This document shows, in pieces, positions 24,323 to 34,869 of a stretch of DNA of 64,000 nt. The translations under genes were made by a program, and so were the position numbers. Numbering within the stretch: position 1 is the first letter of the stretch; the number at the start of each line of letters is the position of its first letter. Source of the DNA: an uncultured Holophagaceae bacterium. Its GTDB lineage: Bacteria; Acidobacteriota; Holophagae; Holophagales; Holophagaceae. The notes beneath the pieces were generated by a model. That model was not told where the DNA came from, did no database searches, and worked only from the letters and a program-made list of their open reading frames with translations. Where the stretch lies: assembly GCA_903884655.1 (NCBI GenBank), contig CAISFO010000018.1:1-64000 (forward strand), written 5' to 3'.

Positions 24323-26878
24323 ATGAACCCCTACCTGAAACGCATCCGCTGGCGCCTGCTGTGGATCAGCTTCGCCTGCCTGACGCTGGCCCTAGGGTCC
24401 TTCGCGCTCAACCAGTGGGTCTATGCGGGCTCTGATGACCAGTGCTCCTGGAAAGTGGAGCAGGGCAGGATCGTCATCCGGGAGATCCTGCCGGACGGAG
24501 TGGCCGAAGAGGCGGGTCTCCTGGAGGGGGACGAGCTGGTGAAGATCCAGGGGCGGGCCTACGAACCCACCCAGGAAGGCACCTTGAAGGCCCAGCGGTT
24601 CATCAATGGTAAGCCCGAGGGCACCATCCTGATCTACACCGTCAAGCGCCAGGGCCAGCAGATTCTGGTGCCGGTCCGCCTGGTGAAACCCCTGAACTGG
24701 ATCCAGCTGGCCCTGTTGGCGAACGGCCTCGTCGCCTGGCTCATCGGCCTCCTGGTGGTGATCTCCGCCCCGGAGCGCAAATCCTCGCGGCACTTTTTCT
24801 ACCTGGCCTCGACGACCCTGTTGCTGTCCGGAGCCAACATCAGCGGGAACCCACCCACGGCTGTGTCCATCGTTGTGGCCTTCATGGCTGCCGTCGCCTC
24901 GGCCCTGCTCCCTCCGCTCTGGGTGCACTTCTTCCTTCGCTTTCCATATCCCCATGAATGGCGGAAGAACCGCCGGTTCCTGAGGATCCTGTACCTCTCG
25001 TTCGCTCTGCTCGCCCTCGCCATGTTCTTCCTGGGCCTTTGGGCCCTGGCCAACGGCGGCGTGGTGAAGACCCTCTCGGGTACGCGGCCGGAGGGCCTGC
25101 TCCGGTCCATCCTGAAGGTCCTGGTGTTCCTGCCGGTTCCTCTCTACATCGCCGCAGCGCTCACAGGGCTGGGGTTTTTCATCTGGGGCGCCATCCGCTC
25201 CTCGGAGCGGCTGCGGAGGGCCCTGTTCCCGTCCCTCATCGTGACGGCGGCCCTCTGCCTCGATCTCCTGGCCTGGACCCTCCTTCAGACGAAGTACGGC
25301 GAAAGCCTCCTCTTCCAGCGGCAGGTCTTCATCTTCATGCTGCCGGCGCCGCTGCTGCCTCTCAGCTTCGCCTATGCCATCATCCGCCACGGCCTCTTCG
25401 ATGTGCGGAAGGTGCTGCTCCGCTGGATCGCGTACATGGGCATTCTGGTGCTGACGGTGGTGTCCTACCTGGGTGGATTGGCCTGGGCTTTCTCCCACCT
25501 CGCCACCATCCCACCGGGCTGGGCCGGCGCCCTCATCGGCCTGCTGGCACTGCCGCTGGGCTGGATGCTCCGCCGCCTGCTGCTCGGCATCCGGCGCAAG
25601 TTCCGCCGTGATGGGTCGAGCACCCGCAATATCGCTCTGGGAGCCGTGCGGGAGACCCGGAAGCGGTTCAGCGAAACTTCGCTCCTCAAATCCCTCCACC
25701 ATGCCCTCACCGAAGCCTTCGAGCCCAGTCGTCTCGAGATCCTGCCCATCCACGATCGCCAGCTGGTTTTGCCAGCCGTGGAGGCGTCGGATCGTGGGGA
25801 ACACCGGATCCACTTCCCACCCCAGCCTCTGAAGATTCCGCCCGGCCTGCTCCGGCTGGCCCGGGAGAACCACGAACTGGTGCTGGGGCTGGGCAGCGAA
25901 GAAGCGGACTGGATCCGGGAGCAGGGCGGCTCGGCGCGGGCCCATGTCGATGCTCTGGAAGCCCAGCTGATGCTGATCATCCTGGCCGGTGAGCAACCGC
26001 ACAGCGCAGTGCTGCTGGGGGGCAAGTACGCCGAATTGAACTACAGCCGCGAGGACCGCGAGCTCCTCCAAGAAGTTGCCCAGGCCGCGGGCCAGGTGCT
26101 CGAGACCGCCGTGATGCACCAGCGTCTGGTGGCCCAGGAACGGCTCAGCCAGGAGCTGGAAACCGCCCGCCACATCCAGGAGGGCCTGATCACCACGCAG
26201 GTGCCTCCCATTCCAGGTTTCCAGCTGGCGCTGCGGCTGGAACCCGCCGAGGAGACCGGGGGTGATCTGCTGTTTGTGAAACGACGCCCAAGCGGGACCT
26301 GGTTGGCAGCGGTCGGAGACGTCTGCGGGAAAGGCCTGGCAGCAGCCCTTTACATGGCACAGGCCACGGCTCTCCTTGAGCAGGCGGCTCAGCGCGAGGA
26401 TCAGGGCCTGGAGGAAATCCTCTGCTCCCTGGACCAGACCCTGAGGCAGCTCCTTGGCCAGCGGGGCTTCCTCACCCTCATCCTGCTGGAATGGGACGAC
26501 CAAGGCACCTACCGCCTTGCCAGGGCCGGCCACCCGGGCGCCCTACTGTTCCATGGCTACGAGGAACTCGGCTTCAGCGAAGTCATTCCCCACGGACGCG
26601 GCCTGGGTTTGCGCCCTGCGGGGACAGGCGACTGGCAGGTGGTCGAAGGCATCCTGCCTCCGAAAGGCTGGCTTGTGCTCTATAGCGATGGCCTTTCGGA
26701 GGCGATGAACCGGGAGGGGGAACTCTACGGGCTGGCCCGGCTACAGGCCCAGTTGCACAGGCTCTGGGGCCTGGGCAGCCCGCGGGCTGCCTGTGAAGCC
26801 TTGTTCAAGGACGTGGCCGCCTTCGATACACAGAACCGCGATGACCGTACTCTGTTTATCCTAGGAAGGGAGGCCTGA
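24323..26878 (+). CDS. PDZ-membrane-SpoIIE (PP2C) serine phosphatase
   Basis: An 851-residue membrane phosphatase that probably controls a partner-switching pathway by dephosphorylating an anti-sigma-factor antagonist. Domains in order: a membrane anchor at about 12-30; a PDZ domain at about 45-115 (EILPDGVAEEAGLLEGDELV); a multi-helix membrane block at about 125-425; a GAF-like region at about 450-600; a coiled linker with RHIQEGLI; and a PP2C-SpoIIE domain with metal residues in TGGDLL, AVGDVCGKGLAAALYMA, LYSDGLSEAMN and NRDDRTLF. AAAGG precedes the ATG. It overlaps the next gene by one base. No kinase or STAS partner gene is adjacent. Confidence 0.88.
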   Translation: MNPYLKRIRWRLLWISFACLTLALGSFALNQWVYAGSDDQCSWKVEQGRIVIREILPDGVAEEAGLLEGDELVKIQGRAYEPTQEGTLKAQRFINGKPEGTILIYTVKRQGQQILVPVRLVKPLNWIQLALLANGLVAWLIGLLVVISAPERKSSRHFFYLASTTLLLSGANISGNPPTAVSIVVAFMAAVASALLPPLWVHFFLRFPYPHEWRKNRRFLRILYLSFALLALAMFFLGLWALANGGVVKTLSGTRPEGLLRSILKVLVFLPVPLYIAAALTGLGFFIWGAIRSSERLRRALFPSLIVTAALCLDLLAWTLLQTKYGESLLFQRQVFIFMLPAPLLPLSFAYAIIRHGLFDVRKVLLRWIAYMGILVLTVVSYLGGLAWAFSHLATIPPGWAGALIGLLALPLGWMLRRLLLGIRRKFRRDGSSTRNIALGAVRETRKRFSETSLLKSLHHALTEAFEPSRLEILPIHDRQLVLPAVEASDRGEHRIHFPPQPLKIPPGLLRLARENHELVLGLGSEEADWIREQGGSARAHVDALEAQLMLIILAGEQPHSAVLLGGKYAELNYSREDRELLQEVAQAAGQVLETAVMHQRLVAQERLSQELETARHIQEGLITTQVPPIPGFQLALRLEPAEETGGDLLFVKRRPSGTWLAAVGDVCGKGLAAALYMAQATALLEQAAQREDQGLEEILCSLDQTLRQLLGQRGFLTLILLEWDDQGTYRLARAGHPGALLFHGYEELGFSEVIPHGRGLGLRPAGTGDWQVVEGILPPKGWLVLYSDGLSEAMNREGELYGLARLQAQLHRLWGLGSPRAACEALFKDVAAFDTQNRDDRTLFILGREA

Positions 26879-27339
26879 TGGCTCGCACTTCCCTTCGCTG
26901 GACCGTCCCCACCATCCTGATCCTGCAGCTGGGACTGCTCTGGATCCAGGGCGCCCAGATTCATCGCCAGAACCAGGTGCTGCAGGGACTGCGGGAGGAC
27001 CTGCAGTCGCTCGCGGAAGCCATCGACAACAGCCAGTCTTCGGCTGCCAGCGAGGAAGAGGCGGCGCCGGTCCCTGCGCACTTCCAGGCCCGGGCCTCTG
27101 CCGAGGAGCAGGAGCCCGCCGCCAAGGAATTGCAGGCCGCGCGCGAATCTGCCCAGAAGGCTGTCAAGGACGCCCGGGAAGTCCAGTCCAAGCTCTCCAT
27201 CGAAGAGAACATCCGGAAGGTCGAAGAGGCCAAGAAGATCCAGTCGGCGACGCAGGCATGGCAGTCCTGGGTCTGGGGCGCCGTGGCCCTCCTTGCCCTC
27301 GCCCTGGTCGCCCGGGCCATGATCAGGAGGCGGGCCTGA
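26878..27339 (+). CDS. Coiled-coil membrane protein
   Basis: A 153-residue protein with one membrane helix near residues 9-25, a charged coiled coil at about 30-125 and a second helix near 130-147 ending in RRRA. It starts at the TGATG overlap with the phosphatase gene and ends at a TGATG overlap with the SirB1-type gene, so it is translated with both. I do not recognise the family. The hairpin-like layout suggests a structural or scaffolding partner of the phosphatase (inference). Confidence 0.75.
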   Translation: MARTSLRWTVPTILILQLGLLWIQGAQIHRQNQVLQGLREDLQSLAEAIDNSQSSAASEEEAAPVPAHFQARASAEEQEPAAKELQAARESAQKAVKDAREVQSKLSIEENIRKVEEAKKIQSATQAWQSWVWGAVALLALALVARAMIRRRA

Positions 27340-28133
27340 TGTCCCTGCTTGAGTATCTCCGCGACAACCCGGACTGCCGAAACCTCGCTGAAGGCGCGGT
27401 CCATGCCGTGGCCCCTGCCCTGGACGATCCTGATCCCATCCATGTCTCCCTGCAGCTGAACGACTGGGCCTTCACGCTGGCGGGACGCATGCCTCTGCCC
27501 TGGAACACCCACCGGGCCATCGATTCAATGAACCACCTGCTCTTCGAGGAGCTGGGCTTCGACGGTGACCGGGACACCTTCGACGATCCCATCAATGCCC
27601 TGCTTCCCGAAGTCATCGCCCGCCGGAAGGGCCTGCCGATCTCCCTCGCCATCCTGTGGGTGGACCTGGCCCGGCGCATGGGCTTCGACGCCGTGGGGGT
27701 TGGCCTGCCGGGTCACTTCATCGCGGCCCTTAGAACGGATTTTGGCCTGCTCTGCTTCGACCCCTTCCACAAGGGGCGTCCGGTGGGCGAGGAAGGCGGC
27801 GCGGAGCTGGTGAAGTCCGCCACGGGCGGGCGCGTGGCCTTCCACCGGAACATGCTGCGACCCACCTCCGACCGGGACATCCTCATCCGCCTGGTCCGCA
27901 ACCTCCACCTGCGGTTCATGCACGCGGAGGACTGGGAAGAATCCCTGTGGACCAGCACTCACTTGATCCTGCTGGATCCCCAGAATCCTCGGGTCCACAA
28001 GGAGCGGGCTTTCATCCACCTTCAGCGGGACGAAACCGGCCCCGCCTTGGCGGACCTGCGCGAGGCCTTGCGACTCAACCCCGATCCGGATCCCGAGATC
28101 CAGGCCTGGCTGGCCCAGCTGGAACACACTTGA
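27339..28133 (+). CDS. SirB1-type transglutaminase-like protein with TPR
   Basis: A 264-residue soluble protein of the SirB1 family (Transglut_core2). Family blocks are FDDPINALLPEVIARRKGLP, ISLAILWVDLARRMG and VGVGLPGHFI, followed by a TPR-like C-terminus (FIHLQRDETGPALADLREAL). It starts at the TGATG overlap with the coiled-coil gene. SirB1 proteins lack a well-defined activity; the fold resembles transglutaminases but the catalytic triad is not obvious here. Confidence 0.85.
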   Translation: MSLLEYLRDNPDCRNLAEGAVHAVAPALDDPDPIHVSLQLNDWAFTLAGRMPLPWNTHRAIDSMNHLLFEELGFDGDRDTFDDPINALLPEVIARRKGLPISLAILWVDLARRMGFDAVGVGLPGHFIAALRTDFGLLCFDPFHKGRPVGEEGGAELVKSATGGRVAFHRNMLRPTSDRDILIRLVRNLHLRFMHAEDWEESLWTSTHLILLDPQNPRVHKERAFIHLQRDETGPALADLREALRLNPDPDPEIQAWLAQLEHT

Positions 28134-28167
28134 GGAACCCACGGGCTTCTGGAGGCATCCTGCCCTC

Positions 28168-28746
28168 ATGCGCATCCTGAAACCCTGCACCTTACTCCTG
28201 CTGCTGCTACCAGGCTGCACGCCCCACCGGTTCGTCTATGAGGTGGACCCGGCCTTCAGAACCACTCCGTACCAGACGGTAGCCCAGGATCCCAGGAAGG
28301 ACCGGGTCATCATCCGGGAGGGCATGCGTCCTCTCAATCCGGAGTTGCACCTGCAGGCCGCGCTGGCGGAGCTGGCCGCGCGCCACTACCAGCCTGGACC
28401 CAGCCCCGAGGCGGATCTCTGGGTCGCCACCTATGTGCTCATGAAGAGTTCGCCCGGGAACCACGGGAACGCCACGGGAGCTCCCCACAAGGAAGGGGGC
28501 GGAGAAGGCCACCGAGGGGGCGGACACGGTGGCACGGCGGCCAAAGGCAATTCGCCCGTAAGCAGCGAGGGGGGCTCGCGGAGCTCCTTCACGATCATCG
28601 TCCAGCTCGTGGACCGGAAGACGGGCCTGCCCGTATGGCATGGCGAAGCCACGCTGGATCACCGGGACAAGGGCGCCGATGGCGGACCGCTCACCATCGA
28701 AGATGCTGTGCACCAGCTCCTCCAGCCGTTGCCTGCCCATAGATAA
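28168..28746 (+). CDS. DUF4136-like lipoprotein
   Basis: Predicted lipoprotein of 192 residues; the signal peptide ends in LLPGC at about residues 13-17, fitting a lipobox with Cys at the cleavage site. The N-terminal text (FVYEVDPAFR, RVIIREGMRPLNPELHLQAAL) and the C-terminal strand (IVQLVDRKTGLPVWHGEATLD) suggest DUF4136. A Gly/His-rich low-complexity loop (HKEGGGEGHRGGGHGG) interrupts the domain near residues 108-123. It is the last gene of the run; the strong hairpin just after it faces both directions. Confidence 0.75.
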   Translation: MRILKPCTLLLLLLPGCTPHRFVYEVDPAFRTTPYQTVAQDPRKDRVIIREGMRPLNPELHLQAALAELAARHYQPGPSPEADLWVATYVLMKSSPGNHGNATGAPHKEGGGEGHRGGGHGGTAAKGNSPVSSEGGSRSSFTIIVQLVDRKTGLPVWHGEATLDHRDKGADGGPLTIEDAVHQLLQPLPAHR

Positions 28747-28747
28747 A

Positions 28748-28775
28748 AGCGAGGGGGCCTTCCGGCCCCCTCGCT
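28748..28775 (-). terminator. Intrinsic terminator of maeB (minus strand)
   Basis: A perfect 12-bp stem, AGCGAGGGGGCC (28748-28759) with GGCCCCCTCGCT (28764-28775), and a TTCC loop. Read on the minus strand it is followed by TTTTATCT, a good U-tract, so it terminates maeB. The plus strand has no U-tract, but the stem could also slow readthrough from the lipoprotein gene. Confidence 0.85.
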
Positions 28776-28795
28776 CTGAAGACGTAGGGTGAAGA

Positions 28796-31045
<2,250 letters not shown>

Positions 31046-31361
31046 GGACATGCTCCTAGAGTGGGGGGTGCTTTGGGGTTGGCCGGGAAATGATACATGG
31101 AGGTAGGCTGTGTCCCGGTCTGACCGCCGGTGCGACACCTTCGCGCCTGGCGCCGACCCGGACCGGGGAACCACAGGAAATCGGATGGACTGAGGACGTG
31201 TTGATCATCTTCCCCATCCTGAAACAAGGGCCAGAAGGCCAGTGGTTATGAAAGTTCATTCCTTGAATTGAAACTTTTGTAAGCAGGGAAAACGGGAGCC
31301 GGAATGGCTTCCTCGGGGCATCCATCGGGGTTAGGCTCCTGACAGCCCTTCCGGAGGTTCC
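31046..31361. other. Noncoding gap between maeB and a secreted-protein gene
   Basis: This 316-base gap should contain divergent promoters for maeB (minus) and the 182-residue protein (plus). An AT-richer patch at about 31245-31285 stands out. TAGGCT about 30 bases before the plus-strand ATG could be a -10 element. I see no gene, RNA or strong dyad in it. Confidence 0.5.
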
Positions 31362-31910
31362 ATGCGCGCTCTGGCTCTTGTTCTGCCCTGTCTCCTGGTC
31401 CTGTCCGCCTCCACCCTGGAGGCGAAGCCGGCGCCCAAGTCCACCGAGCCCGCCAAGGAGGACAAGATCGACTGGGACGGCGAGTGGAGCCTCCACGTTT
31501 CACAAAGTGACAAAATCGACGAAAAGATCGACGAGCACCTCAAGGACCAGAACTTCGCGATGAAGCTCTACTGGAAGAAGAAACTCCAGAATGCCTGCCG
31601 CAGCTTCAGCAAGCTGGACATCCTGGCCGGGGACGGCTTCTCGGTAACCATGGGCAAAGAGCGCCCCATCGACACACCTGCCGATGGCACCGAATCCGAC
31701 TGGAAGCGCAGTGACGACGAGGCCTTCAAGGCCAGCCTCACCCGGAATGGGCCCACCATGATCCAGACGCTCGTGGGCGACGGCTTCACCCTGAAGCACG
31801 TCTTTTCCATGCGGAAGGACGGAAACTCCCTGGCCATCCAGGTGACGTACACCCACCCCAAGCTGGACAATCCTTTCAGCTACAAGCTGGTCTTCAAGCG
31901 GAACGACTGA
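31362..31910 (+). CDS. Secreted protein of unknown function
   Basis: A 182-residue protein with a clear signal peptide (residues 1-21, cleavage near LEAKP). The mature part is charged: a Lys/Glu-rich linker, then WDGEWSLHVSQSDKIDEKID and a C-terminal beta-rich region ending in FSYKLVFKRND. GGAGG precedes the ATG. No family is recognised. The stop lies about 20 bases before the left end of the insertion sequence, which is not in the gene but may have removed its original terminator. Confidence 0.75.
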   Translation: MRALALVLPCLLVLSASTLEAKPAPKSTEPAKEDKIDWDGEWSLHVSQSDKIDEKIDEHLKDQNFAMKLYWKKKLQNACRSFSKLDILAGDGFSVTMGKERPIDTPADGTESDWKRSDDEAFKASLTRNGPTMIQTLVGDGFTLKHVFSMRKDGNSLAIQVTYTHPKLDNPFSYKLVFKRND

Positions 31911-32022
31911 AAGCCCCCTGCGGCACACTGGTCTGAAGTTCCATATGGATTTCGGCTCTTGATGCAGTTGGGATCTAGCTTTAGATTGACTTAGGGTTGT
32001 ATGATGTAGACAGAATATAATC

Positions 32023-32050
32023 TTGACTGACGGGGCTGTAGTCCTATATT
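32023..32050 (+). promoter_or_regulatory. Promoter of the transposase gene
   Basis: TTGACT (32023-32028), a 16-base spacer and TATATT (32045-32050): each box differs from consensus by one base. The ATG starts eight bases after the -10 box and no ribosome site is present, so the transcript is probably leaderless or nearly so. Such transcripts are poorly translated in many bacteria, which would limit transposition. Confidence 0.65.
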
Positions 32051-32057
32051 TGTTGGC

Positions 32058-33764
32058 ATGAATCTGTCCGACCTCTCTGTCCATGTCGCCACGATCACCA
32101 AGAAGGTCGGTGACAAGGTCTATCGTTCCCACCTGCTCCGTCATTCCTTCCGCGAGGATGGGCGGGTTCAGAACCGCACGGTGGCGAATCTCTCCATGCT
32201 TCCTGATGCAGCGGTGGAAGTTCTGCGCTTGGCACTGAAGGGAGAGGTGCTGGCCCCCGCCGCTGAGCAGGTCGAGTTGGCGTTTGTTCGCCCCCATGGC
32301 CATGTGGCGGCTGTGGTGGGAACGATGCGTGAGTTGGGCTTCGAAAGGATCTTTGCCATACGCAAGAGCCGGGAGAAGGACTTGGCGATGGCGCTGGTGG
32401 CTGGGCGAGTCCTTCATGCCGGGAGCAAGTTGTCCTTGTCGGGACTGCTGGCGGAAGGAACCAGATCCTCCACCTTGGGCCAGGTGCTTGGGGTAGAAGG
32501 GGCCGACGAGAACGAGTTGTATGCGGCCATGGATTGGCTGGTGGCACGGCAGGAGAAGATCGAGGACGCCCTGGCCAAGAAGCACCTGACGAATGGCTGC
32601 CTCGTGCTCTACGACGTGTCGTCCTCCTACATGGAGGGGAAGCACTGCCCGCTGGCGCGATTCGGGTATTCGCGGGATCACCGTCGCGACCGGATGCAGA
32701 TCACCTACGGCTTGCTCTGCAACTCCGAGGGTTGTCCCGTGGCAGTGGAGGTATTCGAAGGCAACACCAACGACCACCAAACCGTGGCGAGCCAGGTGCA
32801 GAAGCTGAAGAGCCGATTCGGACTAGATCATGTGGTGCTGGTGGGTGATCGGGGGATGGTCTCGGAGACGACCATCCGGCAGGAGTTGGAGCCGCTAGGG
32901 CTGGACTGGGTGACGGCGCTGAAGGAGGCGAGTGTCCGCAGGCTGGCCGAGGCGCGAGTGATCACGCCGAGCCTGTTCGATACGGATCGGATGGCGGAGA
33001 TCCAGCACCCAGATTTCCCAGGCGAGCGGCTGATCGCCTGCTTCAATCCCTACACCAAGGAGCGCAGTCAGCATCGCCGTGAGGACTTGCTCCAGACTAC
33101 TGAGCGGCATCTCCAGAAGGTTCTGGAAGCGACTCAGCGGAAGACCAAGCCCCTGCATGGTGCCGGCGAGATCGGAATGGCGGCCGGGAAGGCCCTGGCA
33201 AAGACGGGGATGGGGAAGTATTTCCGGATCCTGATCCAGGCAGACGGGTTGAGCTGGCATCGCCGCGTGGGCGTGATTGCCCAGGAAGCCAGCCTGGACG
33301 GAATCTATGTCATCCGTACCAAGGTGCCCGCCGAGCGGATGAATACCGAGCAGACCAAGGCCGCCTATCAAGCGTTGTCCAAGGTGGAGCGGGCCTTCCG
33401 CAGCCTGAAGGCTGTGGACCTCCAGATCAGGCCCATCCATCACCGGCTGGAGAATCGGGTGAAGGCGCACGTGTTCCTCTGCATGCTGGCCTATCACGTG
33501 GAGTGGCACCTGCGCCAAGCCTGGGAGCCTCTACTGTGGGCAGAGAAGGAGCCCAAGCTCCACGGCGGCAAGAAGGCCACCGGCCTGAACGAGGACGGCA
33601 TAAAGGTGATGCGTTACCGCGACCTCATGCGCGAGCTCGCCGCCTATACCCGCAACACCCTGCGGTTCAGCCAAGCCGAGAAGGCCACGCTAACCCTTTA
33701 TCCGACGCCCAGCGCACTCCAGCAGAAAGCCTTCGACCTGCTCCGCCTCAATCCAGTCCTGTAG
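32058..33764 (+). CDS. IS1634-family transposase (DDE, DUF4277/IS4-like)
   Basis: A 568-residue transposase that moves the surrounding element by cut and paste. The DDE core is visible: first Asp in LYDVSSSYMEGKHCP followed by RMQITYGLL, second Asp in VLVGDRGMVS, and the Glu in the Y-x-x-L-x-x-VERAFRSLK segment, the IS4-type signature. The N-terminus (YRSHLLRHSFREDGRVQNRT) and the tail are family-typical and full length, without frameshift, so the element may be active. Confidence 0.93.
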   Translation: MNLSDLSVHVATITKKVGDKVYRSHLLRHSFREDGRVQNRTVANLSMLPDAAVEVLRLALKGEVLAPAAEQVELAFVRPHGHVAAVVGTMRELGFERIFAIRKSREKDLAMALVAGRVLHAGSKLSLSGLLAEGTRSSTLGQVLGVEGADENELYAAMDWLVARQEKIEDALAKKHLTNGCLVLYDVSSSYMEGKHCPLARFGYSRDHRRDRMQITYGLLCNSEGCPVAVEVFEGNTNDHQTVASQVQKLKSRFGLDHVVLVGDRGMVSETTIRQELEPLGLDWVTALKEASVRRLAEARVITPSLFDTDRMAEIQHPDFPGERLIACFNPYTKERSQHRREDLLQTTERHLQKVLEATQRKTKPLHGAGEIGMAAGKALAKTGMGKYFRILIQADGLSWHRRVGVIAQEASLDGIYVIRTKVPAERMNTEQTKAAYQALSKVERAFRSLKAVDLQIRPIHHRLENRVKAHVFLCMLAYHVEWHLRQAWEPLLWAEKEPKLHGGKKATGLNEDGIKVMRYRDLMRELAAYTRNTLRFSQAEKATLTLYPTPSALQQKAFDLLRLNPVL

Positions 33765-33851
33765 TCAGAACCCAAGCACCCCGATTCCACGTAAACCCAA
33801 GCTGGATCTGGGATTTCTCGCTGGATTCAAATGGAACTTCAGACTGGTGGC

Positions 33852-34841
33852 ATGCGCCCGCTTGCCCCGCCGCCCCTGCCCTGCCGCCCCCCCTGGTGGG
33901 CGGCCACCGGCCATCTCCAGACCATCCTGGGCAACTACCTGCCGGGCCCCTCGCCAGCCTTCCCCTCGGTGCCGTTCCGCATCGCCTTGTCGGATGGTGA
34001 TCACCTCGCCGGCAGGCACTACCCAGGCGAAACAAGCGTCCTGGTGCTGGTCTTCCACGGCCTGGGCGGGGATGACCAGGCCCACTACGTGCGCCGCACC
34101 ATCACCCTGGCGCGAAGCCTCGGCCACCATGTGTGGACGGTGAACCACCGGGGTTGCGGCGAAGGCCGGGGCCTCGCGAAGCAGCCCTACCATAGCGGCT
34201 CCGGCGACGACCTGGGCGCCACCTTTGCCGCGGCGCGGGACCGCCATCCCGACCTCCGCCAGCTGGCCGTGGCCTATTCCCTCTCCGCCAACGCCCTGCT
34301 GCTCAATCTCGGGGGAGGGCTGCCGCAGCCCGCGGCCCAGCCCGACGCGGCCATCGCCGTGAACCCACCCATCGATCTCGGTGCCTGCTCGGATGAGATT
34401 CATCGTGGCCTCAATCGGCTGTACGAGCTGCGCTTCATCCACCGCTGTCGGAAGGCCATCCACCAGCGGGTGGAGGATGGCCTCATTGCCGATGACTACC
34501 GGACCACGCCGGCCATGCGTCTGCGGGCCTTCGACGACGCCTACACCACCAGGGCCGGAGGGTTCCGGAATGCCGAGGACTACTACGCCCGCTGCTCCGC
34601 CCGGCACCACCTCGCGAAGATCACCGTACCCACGGTGCTGCTCATGGCTCAAGACGATCCCTTCATCCCCTGGCGTCACGCCCTCGAATCCCCACGATCC
34701 CCGGCGGTCCACTTGCACCTGGAACCCCGGGGCGGACACATGGGCTACCTGAGCCGGGACCTGCCGGACCGCCGTTGGCTGCCCTACGCAGTGGCGCACT
34801 ACGCCCGGCAGCTGATGTCGCCAGAGGGGACCGCACCCTAA
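33852..34841 (+). CDS. YheT-type alpha/beta hydrolase
   Basis: A 329-residue hydrolase of the YheT/ABHD1 group. I choose the ATG at 33852; an earlier ATG at 33831 lies inside the right inverted repeat of the insertion sequence. Family blocks are present: GHLQTILGNYLPGP, VFHGLGGDDQAHYVRR, VNHRGCGEGRG, DDPFIPW and GGHMGYL. The nucleophile region is AVAYSLSANALL, where the usual GFSLGGN reads AYSLSAN, so both glycines of GxSxG are lost while the serine stays. The element has replaced its upstream region, so expression may now depend on the element. Confidence 0.8.
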   Translation: MRPLAPPPLPCRPPWWAATGHLQTILGNYLPGPSPAFPSVPFRIALSDGDHLAGRHYPGETSVLVLVFHGLGGDDQAHYVRRTITLARSLGHHVWTVNHRGCGEGRGLAKQPYHSGSGDDLGATFAAARDRHPDLRQLAVAYSLSANALLLNLGGGLPQPAAQPDAAIAVNPPIDLGACSDEIHRGLNRLYELRFIHRCRKAIHQRVEDGLIADDYRTTPAMRLRAFDDAYTTRAGGFRNAEDYYARCSARHHLAKITVPTVLLMAQDDPFIPWRHALESPRSPAVHLHLEPRGGHMGYLSRDLPDRRWLPYAVAHYARQLMSPEGTAP

Positions 34842-34869
34842 GCCTCTCGCCACCTTTCCACTACCGTGG

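Larger units (their letters stand above)
31931..33844 (+). mobile_element. IS1634-family insertion sequence (IS4 superfamily)
   Basis: A complete element with one transposase gene. The terminal inverted repeats are IRL 31931-31950 (GTCTGAAGTTCCATATGGAT) and IRR 33825-33844 (its complement with two changes), 18 of 20 matching. The core is 1,914 bp. No clean target duplication is seen at these edges; GCGGCA at 31920-31925 and GTGGCA at 33847-33852 are similar but would give uneven ends. The right end abuts the start of the YheT-type gene. Confidence 0.88.

Noticed and set aside
24392..26533. Long minus-strand open frame (713 codons) opposite the SpoIIE phosphatase gene
   Set aside because: Antisense of a confident gene; Gln/His/Arg-rich text without domains, a shadow of codon bias.
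31920..33852. Target-site duplication of the insertion sequence (GCGGCA/GTGGCA)
   Set aside because: One mismatch and unequal distance to the inverted repeats; coincidence is likely.
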